DNA of 7,952 nt from UMGS1124 sp045541255 (GCA_045541255.1 JAZQIU010000021.1:1-7952); one strand, 5' to 3'. Numbered from the stretch's first letter, positions 1-6,945 are shown. Made by a program: numbers and translations. Notes: a model not told the origin generated them from the letters alone.

Positions 1-1
1 T

Positions 2-1744
2 CAAATAAATGGTAATGAAAATAGTAAGTCAATATCAGTTACAACTGCAAATCTAGCATTAGTCTATGGAGATGGTAATGGAATAATAGAACCAACTGAT
101 AAACTAATACCAGGTACTACTATAGATAGTAAAACATTTACAGTTAAGAATGAAGGAAATGCAGAAACAGATTATGTAGTAGTAATAGAAGATGTTAAGG
201 TTACATATGCAATAACAGTAGGAGAAAATGAAGCAGGAACTACAACAACATTCGAATCTAACGATTTTGTATATACATTAACATGTGAAAGTGATGGAGA
301 ATCATGTAGTGGAGTTGATACAGAAACAATATTCCCAATAAATAATGGAATATTAGTAGGGAATAAGATAGAAGTAGGTAAAACACATACATATACATTA
401 ACAGTAACATATAAAGAGACTGGGGTAAATCAAAGTAATGATATGAATAAGACATTAGAAGCAAAGGTAAATATAAGAGACATAGCAGAAATAAACCCAT
501 ATAGTACAAACAAAAATACATTAGCATATAATATAATAAATAATGCTATGTTAAATAAAAATGGAACACAGTTATTAGCTTCACCTATAACAAAAGTAGC
601 AGAAGAAATGAGTACTTATTATACATCAGGAAAACAGAATGAACTAAAAATAAATGTAACAGCTTTATGCGATAATTATGCTGCTTGGTTAGTTGCTGAT
701 ACAGAAGATGCTGTTATGGAAAATGGTAGTGAAGTAACTTCTTATGAAGAAGCGATTGGAAAATATGTGTATGATCAATGTGAAGGTTGGACACGATATT
801 TAAAATCGTATGATGAAGAAAATTTATTATTAACTTTTGTTGGTGAAGAGGCAGAGGAACAAACATTAAGTGTAACACAAGATGATTTAGGGACATCATA
901 TTATTATAGAGGTGCAGTGGAAGATAATTATGTAGAATTTAATGATATGTGTTGGAGAATCGTGCGTATTGAAGGGGATGGTTCTATCAAAATTACTCTT
1001 GCTGCACAAAAGAGATGTAGTGAAATAACTGAAAATGATACGGCTAGTGCATTTATAGGTACTGGTGATTACGGATATACAGATGATTATAAAGGTGATT
1101 ATGATAATAGTGCAAATAGAATGACAAGTATGAAATATAAATTTGATGTTTTTGTAAATGGAGGAAGTTTTACAAGTTTTAATGAGAATTGGGAGGAAGA
1201 AACAAAAACATATACAGCATGGAGTGCAGAAAATAAAGCAAAATTAAAAACAACTTCAGTATGCATGGGAGATATACATACGAAATATGATATTAATGGA
1301 AATGTTACATCCAATTTAGAAGAATATTATTATGATTCATATATAAGATTATTTCAATCTTTAAGAGAAGAAAGTCTTAGTTTATTGCCCAAAGCAACTT
1401 TATTATGCAATGCAATTGGTGGCGAAGAAATCAATGCAAAAATTTTTCCTTTAACAGTTGATGAGGTAGTATATGCTGGGGCAGTAGTTGGTTTGAATCC
1501 AAATTATAATTTTTATTTGAAAGCTAATGCAAGTTCATTAGGCTGGTGGACTCTTTCACTTGCTGGAGTTACGCCTTACTATGAAGAATATCGTGAAGGT
1601 GCGTTTGTTGTTTACAATGACGGTCCAGTGGAGAATGTTTCTGTGGCTGATGCATTCAGTTTGCGCCCTACTGTTTCATTGATATCTAATACCATAATTA
1701 CTAGTGGAGATGGAACAATAAATAATCCTTATGTTGTAGAATAA
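2..1744 (+). CDS. Secreted/surface protein, 5'-truncated by window edge (TasA-like N-terminal region plus C-terminal RIVRI/LRP module)
   Basis: The frame is open from base 2, so the ATG at 443 is internal and the true start lies left of the window; 580 residues are visible. Visible residues 1-170 are Thr/Val/Asn-rich and beta-strand-like, and align by eye with the N-terminal region of the protein at 7032, implying about 35-40 missing residues including a signal sequence. A Cys-x6-Cys loop lies near residue 96. A middle region follows, then YYYRG (300-304), CWRIVRI (from C317) with a second Cys at 339, GWWTLS (514-519), LRPTVSL (554-560) and a GDGTINNPYVVE tail. The last elements resemble a C-terminal module common in surface proteins of gut Bacillota, possibly DUF6273-like or C-type-lectin-like; this is recalled, not searched. 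There is no LPXTG or C-terminal membrane helix, so attachment would be N-terminal or the protein is released. Function is unknown. GC is higher than in the neighbouring genes, most strongly at 1541-1680. Confidence 0.85.
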   Translation, partial: QINGNENSKSISVTTANLALVYGDGNGIIEPTDKLIPGTTIDSKTFTVKNEGNAETDYVVVIEDVKVTYAITVGENEAGTTTTFESNDFVYTLTCESDGESCSGVDTETIFPINNGILVGNKIEVGKTHTYTLTVTYKETGVNQSNDMNKTLEAKVNIRDIAEINPYSTNKNTLAYNIINNAMLNKNGTQLLASPITKVAEEMSTYYTSGKQNELKINVTALCDNYAAWLVADTEDAVMENGSEVTSYEEAIGKYVYDQCEGWTRYLKSYDEENLLLTFVGEEAEEQTLSVTQDDLGTSYYYRGAVEDNYVEFNDMCWRIVRIEGDGSIKITLAAQKRCSEITENDTASAFIGTGDYGYTDDYKGDYDNSANRMTSMKYKFDVFVNGGSFTSFNENWEEETKTYTAWSAENKAKLKTTSVCMGDIHTKYDINGNVTSNLEEYYYDSYIRLFQSLREESLSLLPKATLLCNAIGGEEINAKIFPLTVDEVVYAGAVVGLNPNYNFYLKANASSLGWWTLSLAGVTPYYEEYREGAFVVYNDGPVENVSVADAFSLRPTVSLISNTIITSGDGTINNPYVVE

Positions 1745-1770
1745 AAGTACTAGTTAAATGGTACTTTTTT
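1743..1770 (+). terminator. Intrinsic terminator of the first surface-protein gene
   Basis: AAAAGTAC (1743-1750) pairs with GTACTTTT (1761-1768). The stem extends inward by a U-G and an A-U pair to a 6-nt loop and runs into TTTTTT. It overlaps the last two bases of the TAA stop codon. It separates the surface-protein gene from holA. Confidence 0.8.
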
Positions 1771-1774
1771 ATTG

Positions 1775-1780
1775 TATAAT
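1775..1780 (+). promoter_or_regulatory. Candidate -10 element for holA
   Basis: A perfect TATAAT sits just after the terminator, 18 nt before the holA start. No good -35 is seen; the expected position falls in the terminator loop (AGTTAA). Transcription would start near 1787, leaving a leader of about 11 nt that holds the GTGGTGG ribosome-binding site (1787-1793). Since AT-rich DNA produces TATAAT by chance, this is only a candidate. Confidence 0.4.
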
Positions 1781-1797
1781 AAATATGTGGTGGTTAT

Positions 1798-2730
1798 ATG
1801 GTGTATATAATTAAGAGTGAATCATATAGATTGTTAGATGCTAAGATTAAGGAATTAACTGATGGTATAGATACAGATAATATTACACATTTTGATTTAA
1901 CTATAGTTAATTTTAAAGATATTATAGAAGAGTGCAATTATACCTCACTTTTTAATGATAAAAAGGCAGTAATTGTTAATAATACAAATATTTTTGGAGC
2001 TAAGTATGAGTACAAAGAGGATATGGAGTTATTAGAAAAATATTTAAATAATTCTAATAAAGATACTGAACTTATATTTATTGCTGATAGTATTTCGTTG
2101 AAAAAGAAATGTGTAAAAATTATTAAAGATAATGGTAATCTTTTTGAGTTAAAGAAACCTGTTGGTGATGACTTAAGAAAAATGGTAATTGATTATTTAA
2201 AACAAGATAATTTTAAAATAGAAAATAGTGCTTTAACTAAATTAATTACTAACACAGTTGAAAATTATGATTTTATATTAAATGAACTAGATAAAGTTAT
2301 TGTTGTAAAAAAAGATTATTTAATAACTAATGAAGATATTGATAAATATACTATTAAAATAATAGAAGAGAATATATTTGATTTTGTGGATTTAGTTATA
2401 AAGAAAGATACTAAAAATATATTTATTAAGTTAGAAAAATATATACAAGAAAAACAAGAACCTGCTATATTATTATCAAATATTGCAAGCCAATATAGAT
2501 TAATTTATAGTGTAAAGAATTTAACTAGAAAAGGTTATAGTGAAAAAGAGATTGCTGATGAATTAGGAATACACCCTTATAGAGTAAAATTGGCACGTGA
2601 AAAAGGATATAATTATACTAATAATGAGTTAAAGGAAAAATTACTTAGTATTGGTTCTTTGGATGAAAAAGTAAAATTAGGAATAATTGATAAATATGTT
2701 GCATTGAAATTGTTTTTAGTTAATTTATAA
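1798..2730 (+). CDS. holA: DNA polymerase III subunit delta (clamp loader)
   Basis: HolA is the delta subunit of the DnaX clamp-loader complex, which opens the beta sliding clamp and loads it on primed DNA. The protein has 310 residues, somewhat shorter than B. subtilis HolA (about 347). It lacks a Walker A motif, as expected for delta. A Ser-Leu-Phe at 50-52 followed by DKKAVIV matches the clamp-binding wrench of delta. The collar region carries LLSNIASQYRL (225-235) and a GYSEKEIADELGI helix pair from 246, both very typical of HolA. The start is ATG 1798, preceded by GTGGTGG (1787-1793) at a short 4-nt spacing; the adjacent GTG at 1801 would be spaced better, so the start could be one codon later. 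It has its own candidate promoter and terminator and appears monocistronic. In B. subtilis holA lies near rpsT, which is not present here. Confidence 0.93.
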   Translation: MVYIIKSESYRLLDAKIKELTDGIDTDNITHFDLTIVNFKDIIEECNYTSLFNDKKAVIVNNTNIFGAKYEYKEDMELLEKYLNNSNKDTELIFIADSISLKKKCVKIIKDNGNLFELKKPVGDDLRKMVIDYLKQDNFKIENSALTKLITNTVENYDFILNELDKVIVVKKDYLITNEDIDKYTIKIIEENIFDFVDLVIKKDTKNIFIKLEKYIQEKQEPAILLSNIASQYRLIYSVKNLTRKGYSEKEIADELGIHPYRVKLAREKGYNYTNNELKEKLLSIGSLDEKVKLGIIDKYVALKLFLVNL

Positions 2731-2752
2731 ACTATACAATTTCTTTTTTTTT
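2707..2752 (+). terminator. Candidate terminator of holA, overlapping its 3' end
   Basis: AAATTG (2707-2712) can pair with CAATTT (2737-2742), with an inner TAGTT (2717-2721)/AACTA (2730-2734) helix separated by an internal loop. The 3' arm runs into a T-rich tract (CTTTTTTTTT to 2752). The helix is AT-only apart from a few G-C pairs and is interrupted, so it is weak. An alternative ATACAA/TTGTAT hairpin (2734-2739/2751-2756) would put the T tract in the loop and would not look like a terminator. Confidence 0.4.
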
Positions 2753-2759
2753 GTATTTA

Positions 2760-2768
2760 TGTTAGAAT
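2760..2768 (+). promoter_or_regulatory. Candidate extended -10 promoter for the yqeG-yqeH-mutL operon
   Basis: TGTTAGAAT reads as an extended -10 (TG, one base, then TAGAAT, 5 of 6 to consensus). The expected -35 position (about 2740-2745) is T-rich and poor, which an extended -10 can tolerate. Transcription would start near 2775, leaving room for the GAGG ribosome-binding site at 2782-2785. Confidence 0.45.
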
Positions 2769-2781
2769 TAAAAGTATAAAT

Positions 2782-2785
2782 GAGG
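2782..2785 (+). promoter_or_regulatory. Ribosome-binding site that fixes the yqeG start
   Basis: GAGG lies 10 nt before ATG 2796. The upstream in-frame TTG at 2787 would sit only one base after it and cannot use it. The ATG at 2780 is in another frame and hits a stop after seven codons. Confidence 0.7.
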
Positions 2786-2795
2786 ATTGGTAAGT

Positions 2796-3320
2796 ATGTT
2801 TGATAAATTTGTTCCAGATATGTATACAAAAAGTATATATACTATAGATTATAAAGGTTTAAAGAAGAAAAAGATTAAGTGTTTAATATTTGATTTAAAT
2901 AATACTATAGCACCTTTAACATTAAAAAAACCTAATAAAAAAATTATAGATTTGTTTGAAGAATTAAAAGATATGAAGTTTAAAATTTATATAGTTAGTA
3001 ATAGTAGTAAATCACGTGTAGAACCATTTAAAAACACTTTATGTGTAGATTCTGCATATTTATCTATGAAACCTAGTTTAAAAAAGTATAAAAAAATATT
3101 TAATATTAATAAATTTAAAGATAATGAGATTGCTTGTATAGGTGATGAGTTAATAACTGATATTTGGGCTGCTAATAGAATGAATTTTGTTAGTATATTT
3201 GTTAATCCTATTGGGACAAAGGAATATGTATCTACTAAAGTAGGTAGAGTATTTGAAAACTTTATAATAAATAAATTAACTGATAAAAAGTTATTTAGAA
3301 AGGGTAAATATTATGAATAA
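2796..3320 (+). CDS. yqeG: YqeG family HAD-IIIA type phosphatase, with Asn in place of the second catalytic Asp
   Basis: This is a 174-residue HAD-superfamily hydrolase that matches B. subtilis YqeG (172 aa) along its length, including the MFDKFVPDMY start. HAD motif I is D33-L-N35-N-T, motif II is IVSNSS (66-71), the motif III Lys is probably K92 in MKPS, and motif IV is GDELITD (116-122) with D117 and D122. The family normally has DxD in motif I, where the second Asp is the general acid/base; here it is Asn (AAT at 2898-2900). The nucleophile and metal-binding Asp residues remain, so turnover may be reduced or the protein may act mainly by binding. The substrate of YqeG is not firmly established. 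It is next to yqeH, as in B. subtilis, and its last 8 nt overlap the yqeH start, suggesting translational coupling and a linked role in ribosome biogenesis. Confidence 0.9.
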   Translation: MFDKFVPDMYTKSIYTIDYKGLKKKKIKCLIFDLNNTIAPLTLKKPNKKIIDLFEELKDMKFKIYIVSNSSKSRVEPFKNTLCVDSAYLSMKPSLKKYKKIFNINKFKDNEIACIGDELITDIWAANRMNFVSIFVNPIGTKEYVSTKVGRVFENFIINKLTDKKLFRKGKYYE

Positions 3321-4278
3321 GGTGTGTTTTGGTTGTGGAAGTATATTACAAAGTGATAATGAATTAAATCCTGGATATATACCTCTAAATAAGTTAGAAA
3401 CTGCTAATTATTGTAAAAGATGTTTTAGATTAACACATTATGGTGAAATAAGTACTAATGAATTAGAGAAGAGTACTAAGAGTATATTAGATAATGTAAA
3501 TAAAGATAATAGTTTTAAAATATATATTGTAGACTTTTTAAATATTAATGATAATACTATAAATATATTTAATAAGATAAAAGGAAATAAATTATTATTA
3601 ATTAGTAAAGTAGATTTATTAGGTAAGTCTATTAATGTTGATAGAATAATAGAAAATATTAGAAATGCTTATAATATTAAATGTGATATAAGAACTATTA
3701 GTACTGTAAAAGAATATGGTGTTAATTCTTTAGTCAAATATTTAAATAATAAACATATAAATAAATGTTATTTGTTAGGACCAACTAATAGTGGTAAGAG
3801 TACTTTAATTAATAAATTAATGGAAATATATAATCCTAAATTAAATAAATTAACTATATCTAATAAGAGAAATACTACATTAGAATTTATTAGAATTAAA
3901 TTAAATGATGAATTGACTTTAATAGATAGTCCTGGTTTTTTAATAAGTGATTATGGAATAAAAAGTAAATATAAAAATATAATTAAACCTATAACTTTCA
4001 ATATGAAAGAAAATGAAGTTTTATTTATAGATAAATTTTATATGAAGTTTGATAATGCAACTAGTGTGACAATATATGTTAATGAATTTGTTAATACTAA
4101 GAAGTATTATAAAGATATTGATTTTGATTATGAAGTTAGTGTAGAAGATAATACTGACTTATGTATTAATGGTTTTGGAATAATTAATATAAAGAAAAGT
4201 AATAATATAAGTATAGCCCATTTAGATAAAGAATTGATTAGTGTTAGAAACAGTATATTTGGTGGTAACTATGAGTAA
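3313..4278 (+). CDS. yqeH: Ribosome biogenesis GTPase YqeH (circularly permuted)
   Basis: YqeH is a GTPase needed for 30S subunit assembly. The 321-residue protein opens with a zinc-finger-like CFGC (C5, C8) and CKRCFRL (C34, C37). The GTPase motifs then come in permuted order: G4 as SKVD (98-101), a G5-like RTIST segment near 127, the P-loop GPTNSGKST (156-164), and G3 as DSPG (205-208). The usual G4 NKxD has Ser instead of Asn, and Asn normally helps read the guanine base. The protein is about 45 residues shorter than B. subtilis YqeH (366), with the difference largely after the GTPase domain, so the C-terminal RNA-binding part is compact. ATG 3313 is preceded by AAGGG and overlaps the yqeG stop by 8 nt. 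This is one of the most AT-rich parts of the window; bases 3541-3600 hold only 5 G/C. Confidence 0.92.
   Translation: MNKVCFGCGSILQSDNELNPGYIPLNKLETANYCKRCFRLTHYGEISTNELEKSTKSILDNVNKDNSFKIYIVDFLNINDNTINIFNKIKGNKLLLISKVDLLGKSINVDRIIENIRNAYNIKCDIRTISTVKEYGVNSLVKYLNNKHINKCYLLGPTNSGKSTLINKLMEIYNPKLNKLTISNKRNTTLEFIRIKLNDELTLIDSPGFLISDYGIKSKYKNIIKPITFNMKENEVLFIDKFYMKFDNATSVTIYVNEFVNTKKYYKDIDFDYEVSVEDNTDLCINGFGIINIKKSNNISIAHLDKELISVRNSIFGGNYE
4261..4265 (+). promoter_or_regulatory. GGTGG ribosome-binding site inside yqeH that fixes the mutL start
   Basis: GGTGG lies 5 nt before ATG 4271 and inside the last codons of yqeH. It resembles the GGTGAT part of the anti-Shine-Dalgarno complement, as do the sites before holA, the small ORF and the gene at 7032. 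The upstream in-frame GTG at 4241 has no such site and would add 10 residues foreign to MutL. Confidence 0.6.
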
Positions 4279-6073
4279 GATACATGTAATGAATGAAACT
4301 CTTGCAAATAAGATAGCAGCAGGAGAGGTTATTGAAAGAGTATCTAGTGTAGTCAAAGAGTTAGTTGAAAACAGTATAGATGCTAAAGCTAAATCAATTA
4401 AGATAGAGTTAGAAAATAGTGGTATAAAAAAGTTAGTAATAACTGATGATGGTATTGGTATGGATAGAGAGGATGCAAAGCTTGCTTTTTCTCGTCATGC
4501 TACTAGTAAGTTATTAAAAGATGATGATTTATTTTTTATTAATACTTTAGGTTTTAGAGGAGAAGCTTTACCTAGTATTGCAAGTGTTTCAAAGGTAAGA
4601 TTAAAGACTAGTACAGGTAGTGTTGGTACAGAAATAATTATACATGGTGGTAAATTAATAAGTGAAAATGACAGTGATGCAAGAGTAGGAACTAGTTTTG
4701 AGGTTGCTGATCTTTTCTATAATACACCTGCTAGATTAAAATATTTAAAGAGTGATAATACTGAGTTAGCTAGTATAGTTATGTATATAGAAAAATTATC
4801 TTTAGCTCATCCTGAAATAAAATTTACACTTATTAATAATGATAAACAAGTATTAAGTACTAGTGGTAGTAATAATTTATTAAAAACTATTTATGAATTA
4901 TATGGATATGTAGTTAGTAGTAATATGATAAGTATTAATGTTAGTAATGATGACTATGATATAAATGGATATATATGTAAACCTAGTGTTTTAAAAAGTA
5001 ATAGAAATCATATGACTACTATTGTTAATGGTAGAATAGTTAAAAATATTGAATTAAATAAAGCAATAAATGATGGATATTATACTTATAAGCCTGATAT
5101 TAAGTACCCTATAGTAGTTTTGAATATAAATACTGATCCTACTATTATAGATGTTAATATACATCCTACTAAACAAGATATTAAGTTTTCGAAGCAACAA
5201 GAATTAAACGAGTTAGTTACTAAATCTATTAAAGATGCTTTATATAAATCATTACTTATACCTAAAGTTGAAGTTAAAGAAGTCAAAAGTAATAATGAAA
5301 TAAATATTATGAAGGAAGAAAAGTCTTTAGAATTTAATAACTTTGAAGTTGAAGATAAACCTAAAGAATATGTTGTTAATAAAGAGATAAAAATGTTAAA
5401 TGATGAACAGGTTAAATTTGATTTTGCTAAAGTAGAAAGTAATGTTAAAGATAATAAAAATGATTCAAATGTAGATAATTTAGAAATAAAATCTTTAGAA
5501 TTATATCCATGTGGTTTAGTTATGGGAACTTATATAGTATGTGAAAATGAAAGTAATATGTATTTAGTAGATCAACATGCTGCTCAAGAAAGAGTGAACT
5601 ATGAAAGATATTTAAAATACTTAAAATCATTAGAGATAAATACAACTAGTTTATTAATTCCAATTACTTTAGAATTAACTCCATCTGATTATTTAAAGTT
5701 TAATGAAAGAAAGAGTTTATTAGAAAATATGGGCTTTGGAATAAGTGAATTTGGTATTAATACAATCGTTATTAAGGAACATCCAACTTGGTTGTTGCAA
5801 GGATATGAACAAGAATCTATTGAAAAACTTGTAGATTTATTAATAAACGATTATAATATAGATAGAGTAAAGTTTAATGATTCTATTGCAAAAACTTTAG
5901 CATGTAAGATGAGTGTAAAAGGAAATACTAGAATAAATATGGAACAAATGCAAAGTATAATAGATGATTTAGTATTATGTGACAATCCTTATAATTGTCC
6001 TCATGGAAGGCCAACAATTATAACGTTTACTAAGTATGAATTAGAAAAAATGTTTAAAAGGGTAATGAATTAG
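4271..6073 (+). CDS. mutL: DNA mismatch repair protein MutL (endonuclease-type)
   Basis: MutL couples mismatch recognition by MutS to strand nicking. It has 600 residues (B. subtilis 627). The GHKL ATPase domain shows IAAGEVIER (15-23), VKELVENSIDA (28-38, with E30 as general base and N34 for Mg), DDGIGMD (59-65) and GFRGEAL (94-100). The transducer domain has NGRIVKN and VDVNIHPTK. A Lys/Glu/Asn-rich linker spans roughly 335-410. The C-terminal domain carries the metal-dependent nuclease motif DQHA-x2-E-x4-E (434-445), ACK (544-546) and CPHGRPT (576-582), so this is a nicking MutL that works without MutH. LLIPI before the nuclease core sits where a clamp-binding motif is expected, but it is degenerate. 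ERPxSVVKEL of relatives reads ERVSSVVKEL here. The gene overlaps yqeH by 8 nt, and no mutS is adjacent in the window. Confidence 0.97.
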   Translation: MSKIHVMNETLANKIAAGEVIERVSSVVKELVENSIDAKAKSIKIELENSGIKKLVITDDGIGMDREDAKLAFSRHATSKLLKDDDLFFINTLGFRGEALPSIASVSKVRLKTSTGSVGTEIIIHGGKLISENDSDARVGTSFEVADLFYNTPARLKYLKSDNTELASIVMYIEKLSLAHPEIKFTLINNDKQVLSTSGSNNLLKTIYELYGYVVSSNMISINVSNDDYDINGYICKPSVLKSNRNHMTTIVNGRIVKNIELNKAINDGYYTYKPDIKYPIVVLNINTDPTIIDVNIHPTKQDIKFSKQQELNELVTKSIKDALYKSLLIPKVEVKEVKSNNEINIMKEEKSLEFNNFEVEDKPKEYVVNKEIKMLNDEQVKFDFAKVESNVKDNKNDSNVDNLEIKSLELYPCGLVMGTYIVCENESNMYLVDQHAAQERVNYERYLKYLKSLEINTTSLLIPITLELTPSDYLKFNERKSLLENMGFGISEFGINTIVIKEHPTWLLQGYEQESIEKLVDLLINDYNIDRVKFNDSIAKTLACKMSVKGNTRINMEQMQSIIDDLVLCDNPYNCPHGRPTIITFTKYELEKMFKRVMN

Positions 6074-6085
6074 AAAGGTGATATT

Positions 6086-6196
6086 ATGAAGAATATTTTA
6101 AAAGATGATAAATCATTTTACTTCTTAGTAGCTCTTGCTTTAATAATTCCAATTATAATTGGTATTGTTTATGTATTTTCTGTAATTTATATATAA
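6086..6196 (+). CDS. Small one-helix membrane protein (36 aa), function unknown
   Basis: This 36-residue ORF starts 12 nt after the mutL stop and has a good ribosome-binding site, AAAGGTG (6074-6080), 5 nt before ATG 6086. Residues 1-10 are polar and charged (MKNILKDDKS). Residues 11-36 are almost wholly hydrophobic with a central Pro22 and Gly26, consistent with a single transmembrane helix and the charged end inside. The stop codon is built into the 5' arm of the next terminator, which suits a last gene of the yqeG operon. I do not recognise a family. The ribosome-binding site, spacing and terminator support a real gene; its short length and the AT-rich context are the main reasons for doubt. 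Confidence 0.62.
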   Translation: MKNILKDDKSFYFLVALALIIPIIIGIVYVFSVIYI

Positions 6197-6223
6197 CCAT
6201 TAGTTTTATACTATTGGTTTTTT
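6195..6223 (+). terminator. Intrinsic terminator ending the yqeG-yqeH-mutL-small ORF operon
   Basis: AACCATTAGT (6195-6204) pairs with ACTATTGGTT (6210-6219) in a 10-position stem with one T-T mismatch and a 5-nt loop, followed by TTTTTT (6218-6223). It includes the last two bases of the small ORF stop codon and isolates pyrH from the upstream operon. Confidence 0.78.
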
Positions 6224-6236
6224 ATTTAATTAAAAT

Positions 6237-6243
6237 AAGGAGG
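6237..6243 (+). promoter_or_regulatory. Strong Shine-Dalgarno that fixes the pyrH start
   Basis: AAGGAGG lies 6 nt before ATG 6250 and is the best ribosome-binding site in the window. The longer frame back to TTG 6214 begins inside the terminator hairpin and is not a real start. I see no convincing promoter between the terminator and this site; a TATACT at 6207-6212 lies within the hairpin and is doubtful. Confidence 0.85.
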
Positions 6244-6249
6244 TATAGT

Positions 6250-6945
6250 ATGGGAAAGAGAATTTTAATTAAATTAAGTGGAGAAACATTATCAGGTAGT
6301 GATGGAAAGGGAATAGATTTTAATTCTGTTTTAAATATATGTAAAGAAATTAAAGAATGTAAAGAATTAGGGAATGAAATTGCTATTGTAGTAGGTGGGG
6401 GTAATTTTTGGAGAGGTAGGTGTCATAAAGATATGGATAGTTGTGTATCTGATCATATTGGGATGCTGGGTACTACTATGAATGCTTTGACTTTACAAGA
6501 AGGATTTAAACAATGTGGAATTGAATCTAGAGTACAAACTGGTATAGAAATGAAACAAGTTGCTGAATTTTATATTAAGAATAGAGCTGTTAGGCATTTA
6601 GAAAAAGGAAGAATTGTTATATTTGGGTGTGGAACTGGTAATCCTTTCTTTTCAACTGATACTGCAGCAGCATTAAGAGCAGCAGAGATAAATGCGGATA
6701 TTATTTATAAAGCAACAAATGTAGATGGTGTGTATAATGCTGATCCTAAAAAGGATAAGAATGCAATTAAGTATGATGAAATAAGTTATATAGAAGTTTT
6801 AAATAAAAAATTACATGTAATGGATTCTACTGCAATAAGTTTATGTATGGATAATGATATACCTATACAAGTTTTTGATATTAATATAAAAGGTAATTTA
6901 ATTAAAGTTAGTAACGGAGAAAGTATAGGGACTATAGTTAGATAA
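6250..6945 (+). CDS. pyrH: UMP kinase
   Basis: PyrH phosphorylates UMP to UDP with ATP, the step that feeds UTP and CTP synthesis. The 231-residue protein belongs to the amino-acid-kinase fold and is close to the usual length of about 240. It shows ILIKLSGE (5-12), VVGGGNFWRG (47-56), D68 in SDHIGML at the UMP-binding Asp position, RAVRHLEKGR (112-121), GTGNPFFSTDTAAALRA (128-144), KATNVDGVYNADP (154-166) and a late MDSTAISL. These are the expected phosphate, nucleotide and acceptor-site motifs, and nothing appears broken. Most bacteria place pyrH between tsf and frr; here it stands alone between two terminators, with mutL and a small membrane protein before it and a surface protein after it. 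Its expression seems to depend on its own upstream region, where no clear promoter is visible. Confidence 0.97.
   Translation: MGKRILIKLSGETLSGSDGKGIDFNSVLNICKEIKECKELGNEIAIVVGGGNFWRGRCHKDMDSCVSDHIGMLGTTMNALTLQEGFKQCGIESRVQTGIEMKQVAEFYIKNRAVRHLEKGRIVIFGCGTGNPFFSTDTAAALRAAEINADIIYKATNVDGVYNADPKKDKNAIKYDEISYIEVLNKKLHVMDSTAISLCMDNDIPIQVFDINIKGNLIKVSNGESIGTIVR

Noticed and set aside
258..527. Minus-strand ORFs at 258-527, 714-899, 1099-1314 and 5086-5286
   Set aside because: They lie opposite real genes, are Leu/Tyr-rich low-complexity readings of AT-rich coding DNA, and have no recognisable motifs.
1541..1680. A complete diversity-generating retroelement
   Set aside because: No reverse transcriptase, accessory gene or template repeat is seen in the window; only the target-like position and composition fit.
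443..1744. A complete 433-aa protein starting at ATG 443
   Set aside because: The same frame is open back to base 2, there is no ribosome-binding site before 443, and the upstream residues align with the paralogue at 7032.
2734..2756. ATACAA/TTGTAT inverted repeat as an operator
   Set aside because: Short AT-rich arms with a T-tract loop are expected by chance at this base composition and overlap a candidate terminator.
2787..2795. TTG 2787 as yqeG start
   Set aside because: It is too close to the GAGG site; ATG 2796 gives the MFDKFVPD start that matches the family.
4241..4270. GTG 4241 as mutL start
   Set aside because: It lies deep in yqeH with no ribosome-binding site and adds non-family residues; ATG 4271 has GGTGG upstream.
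6214..6249. TTG 6214 as pyrH start
   Set aside because: It begins inside a terminator hairpin and would translate through the AAGGAGG site that serves ATG 6250.
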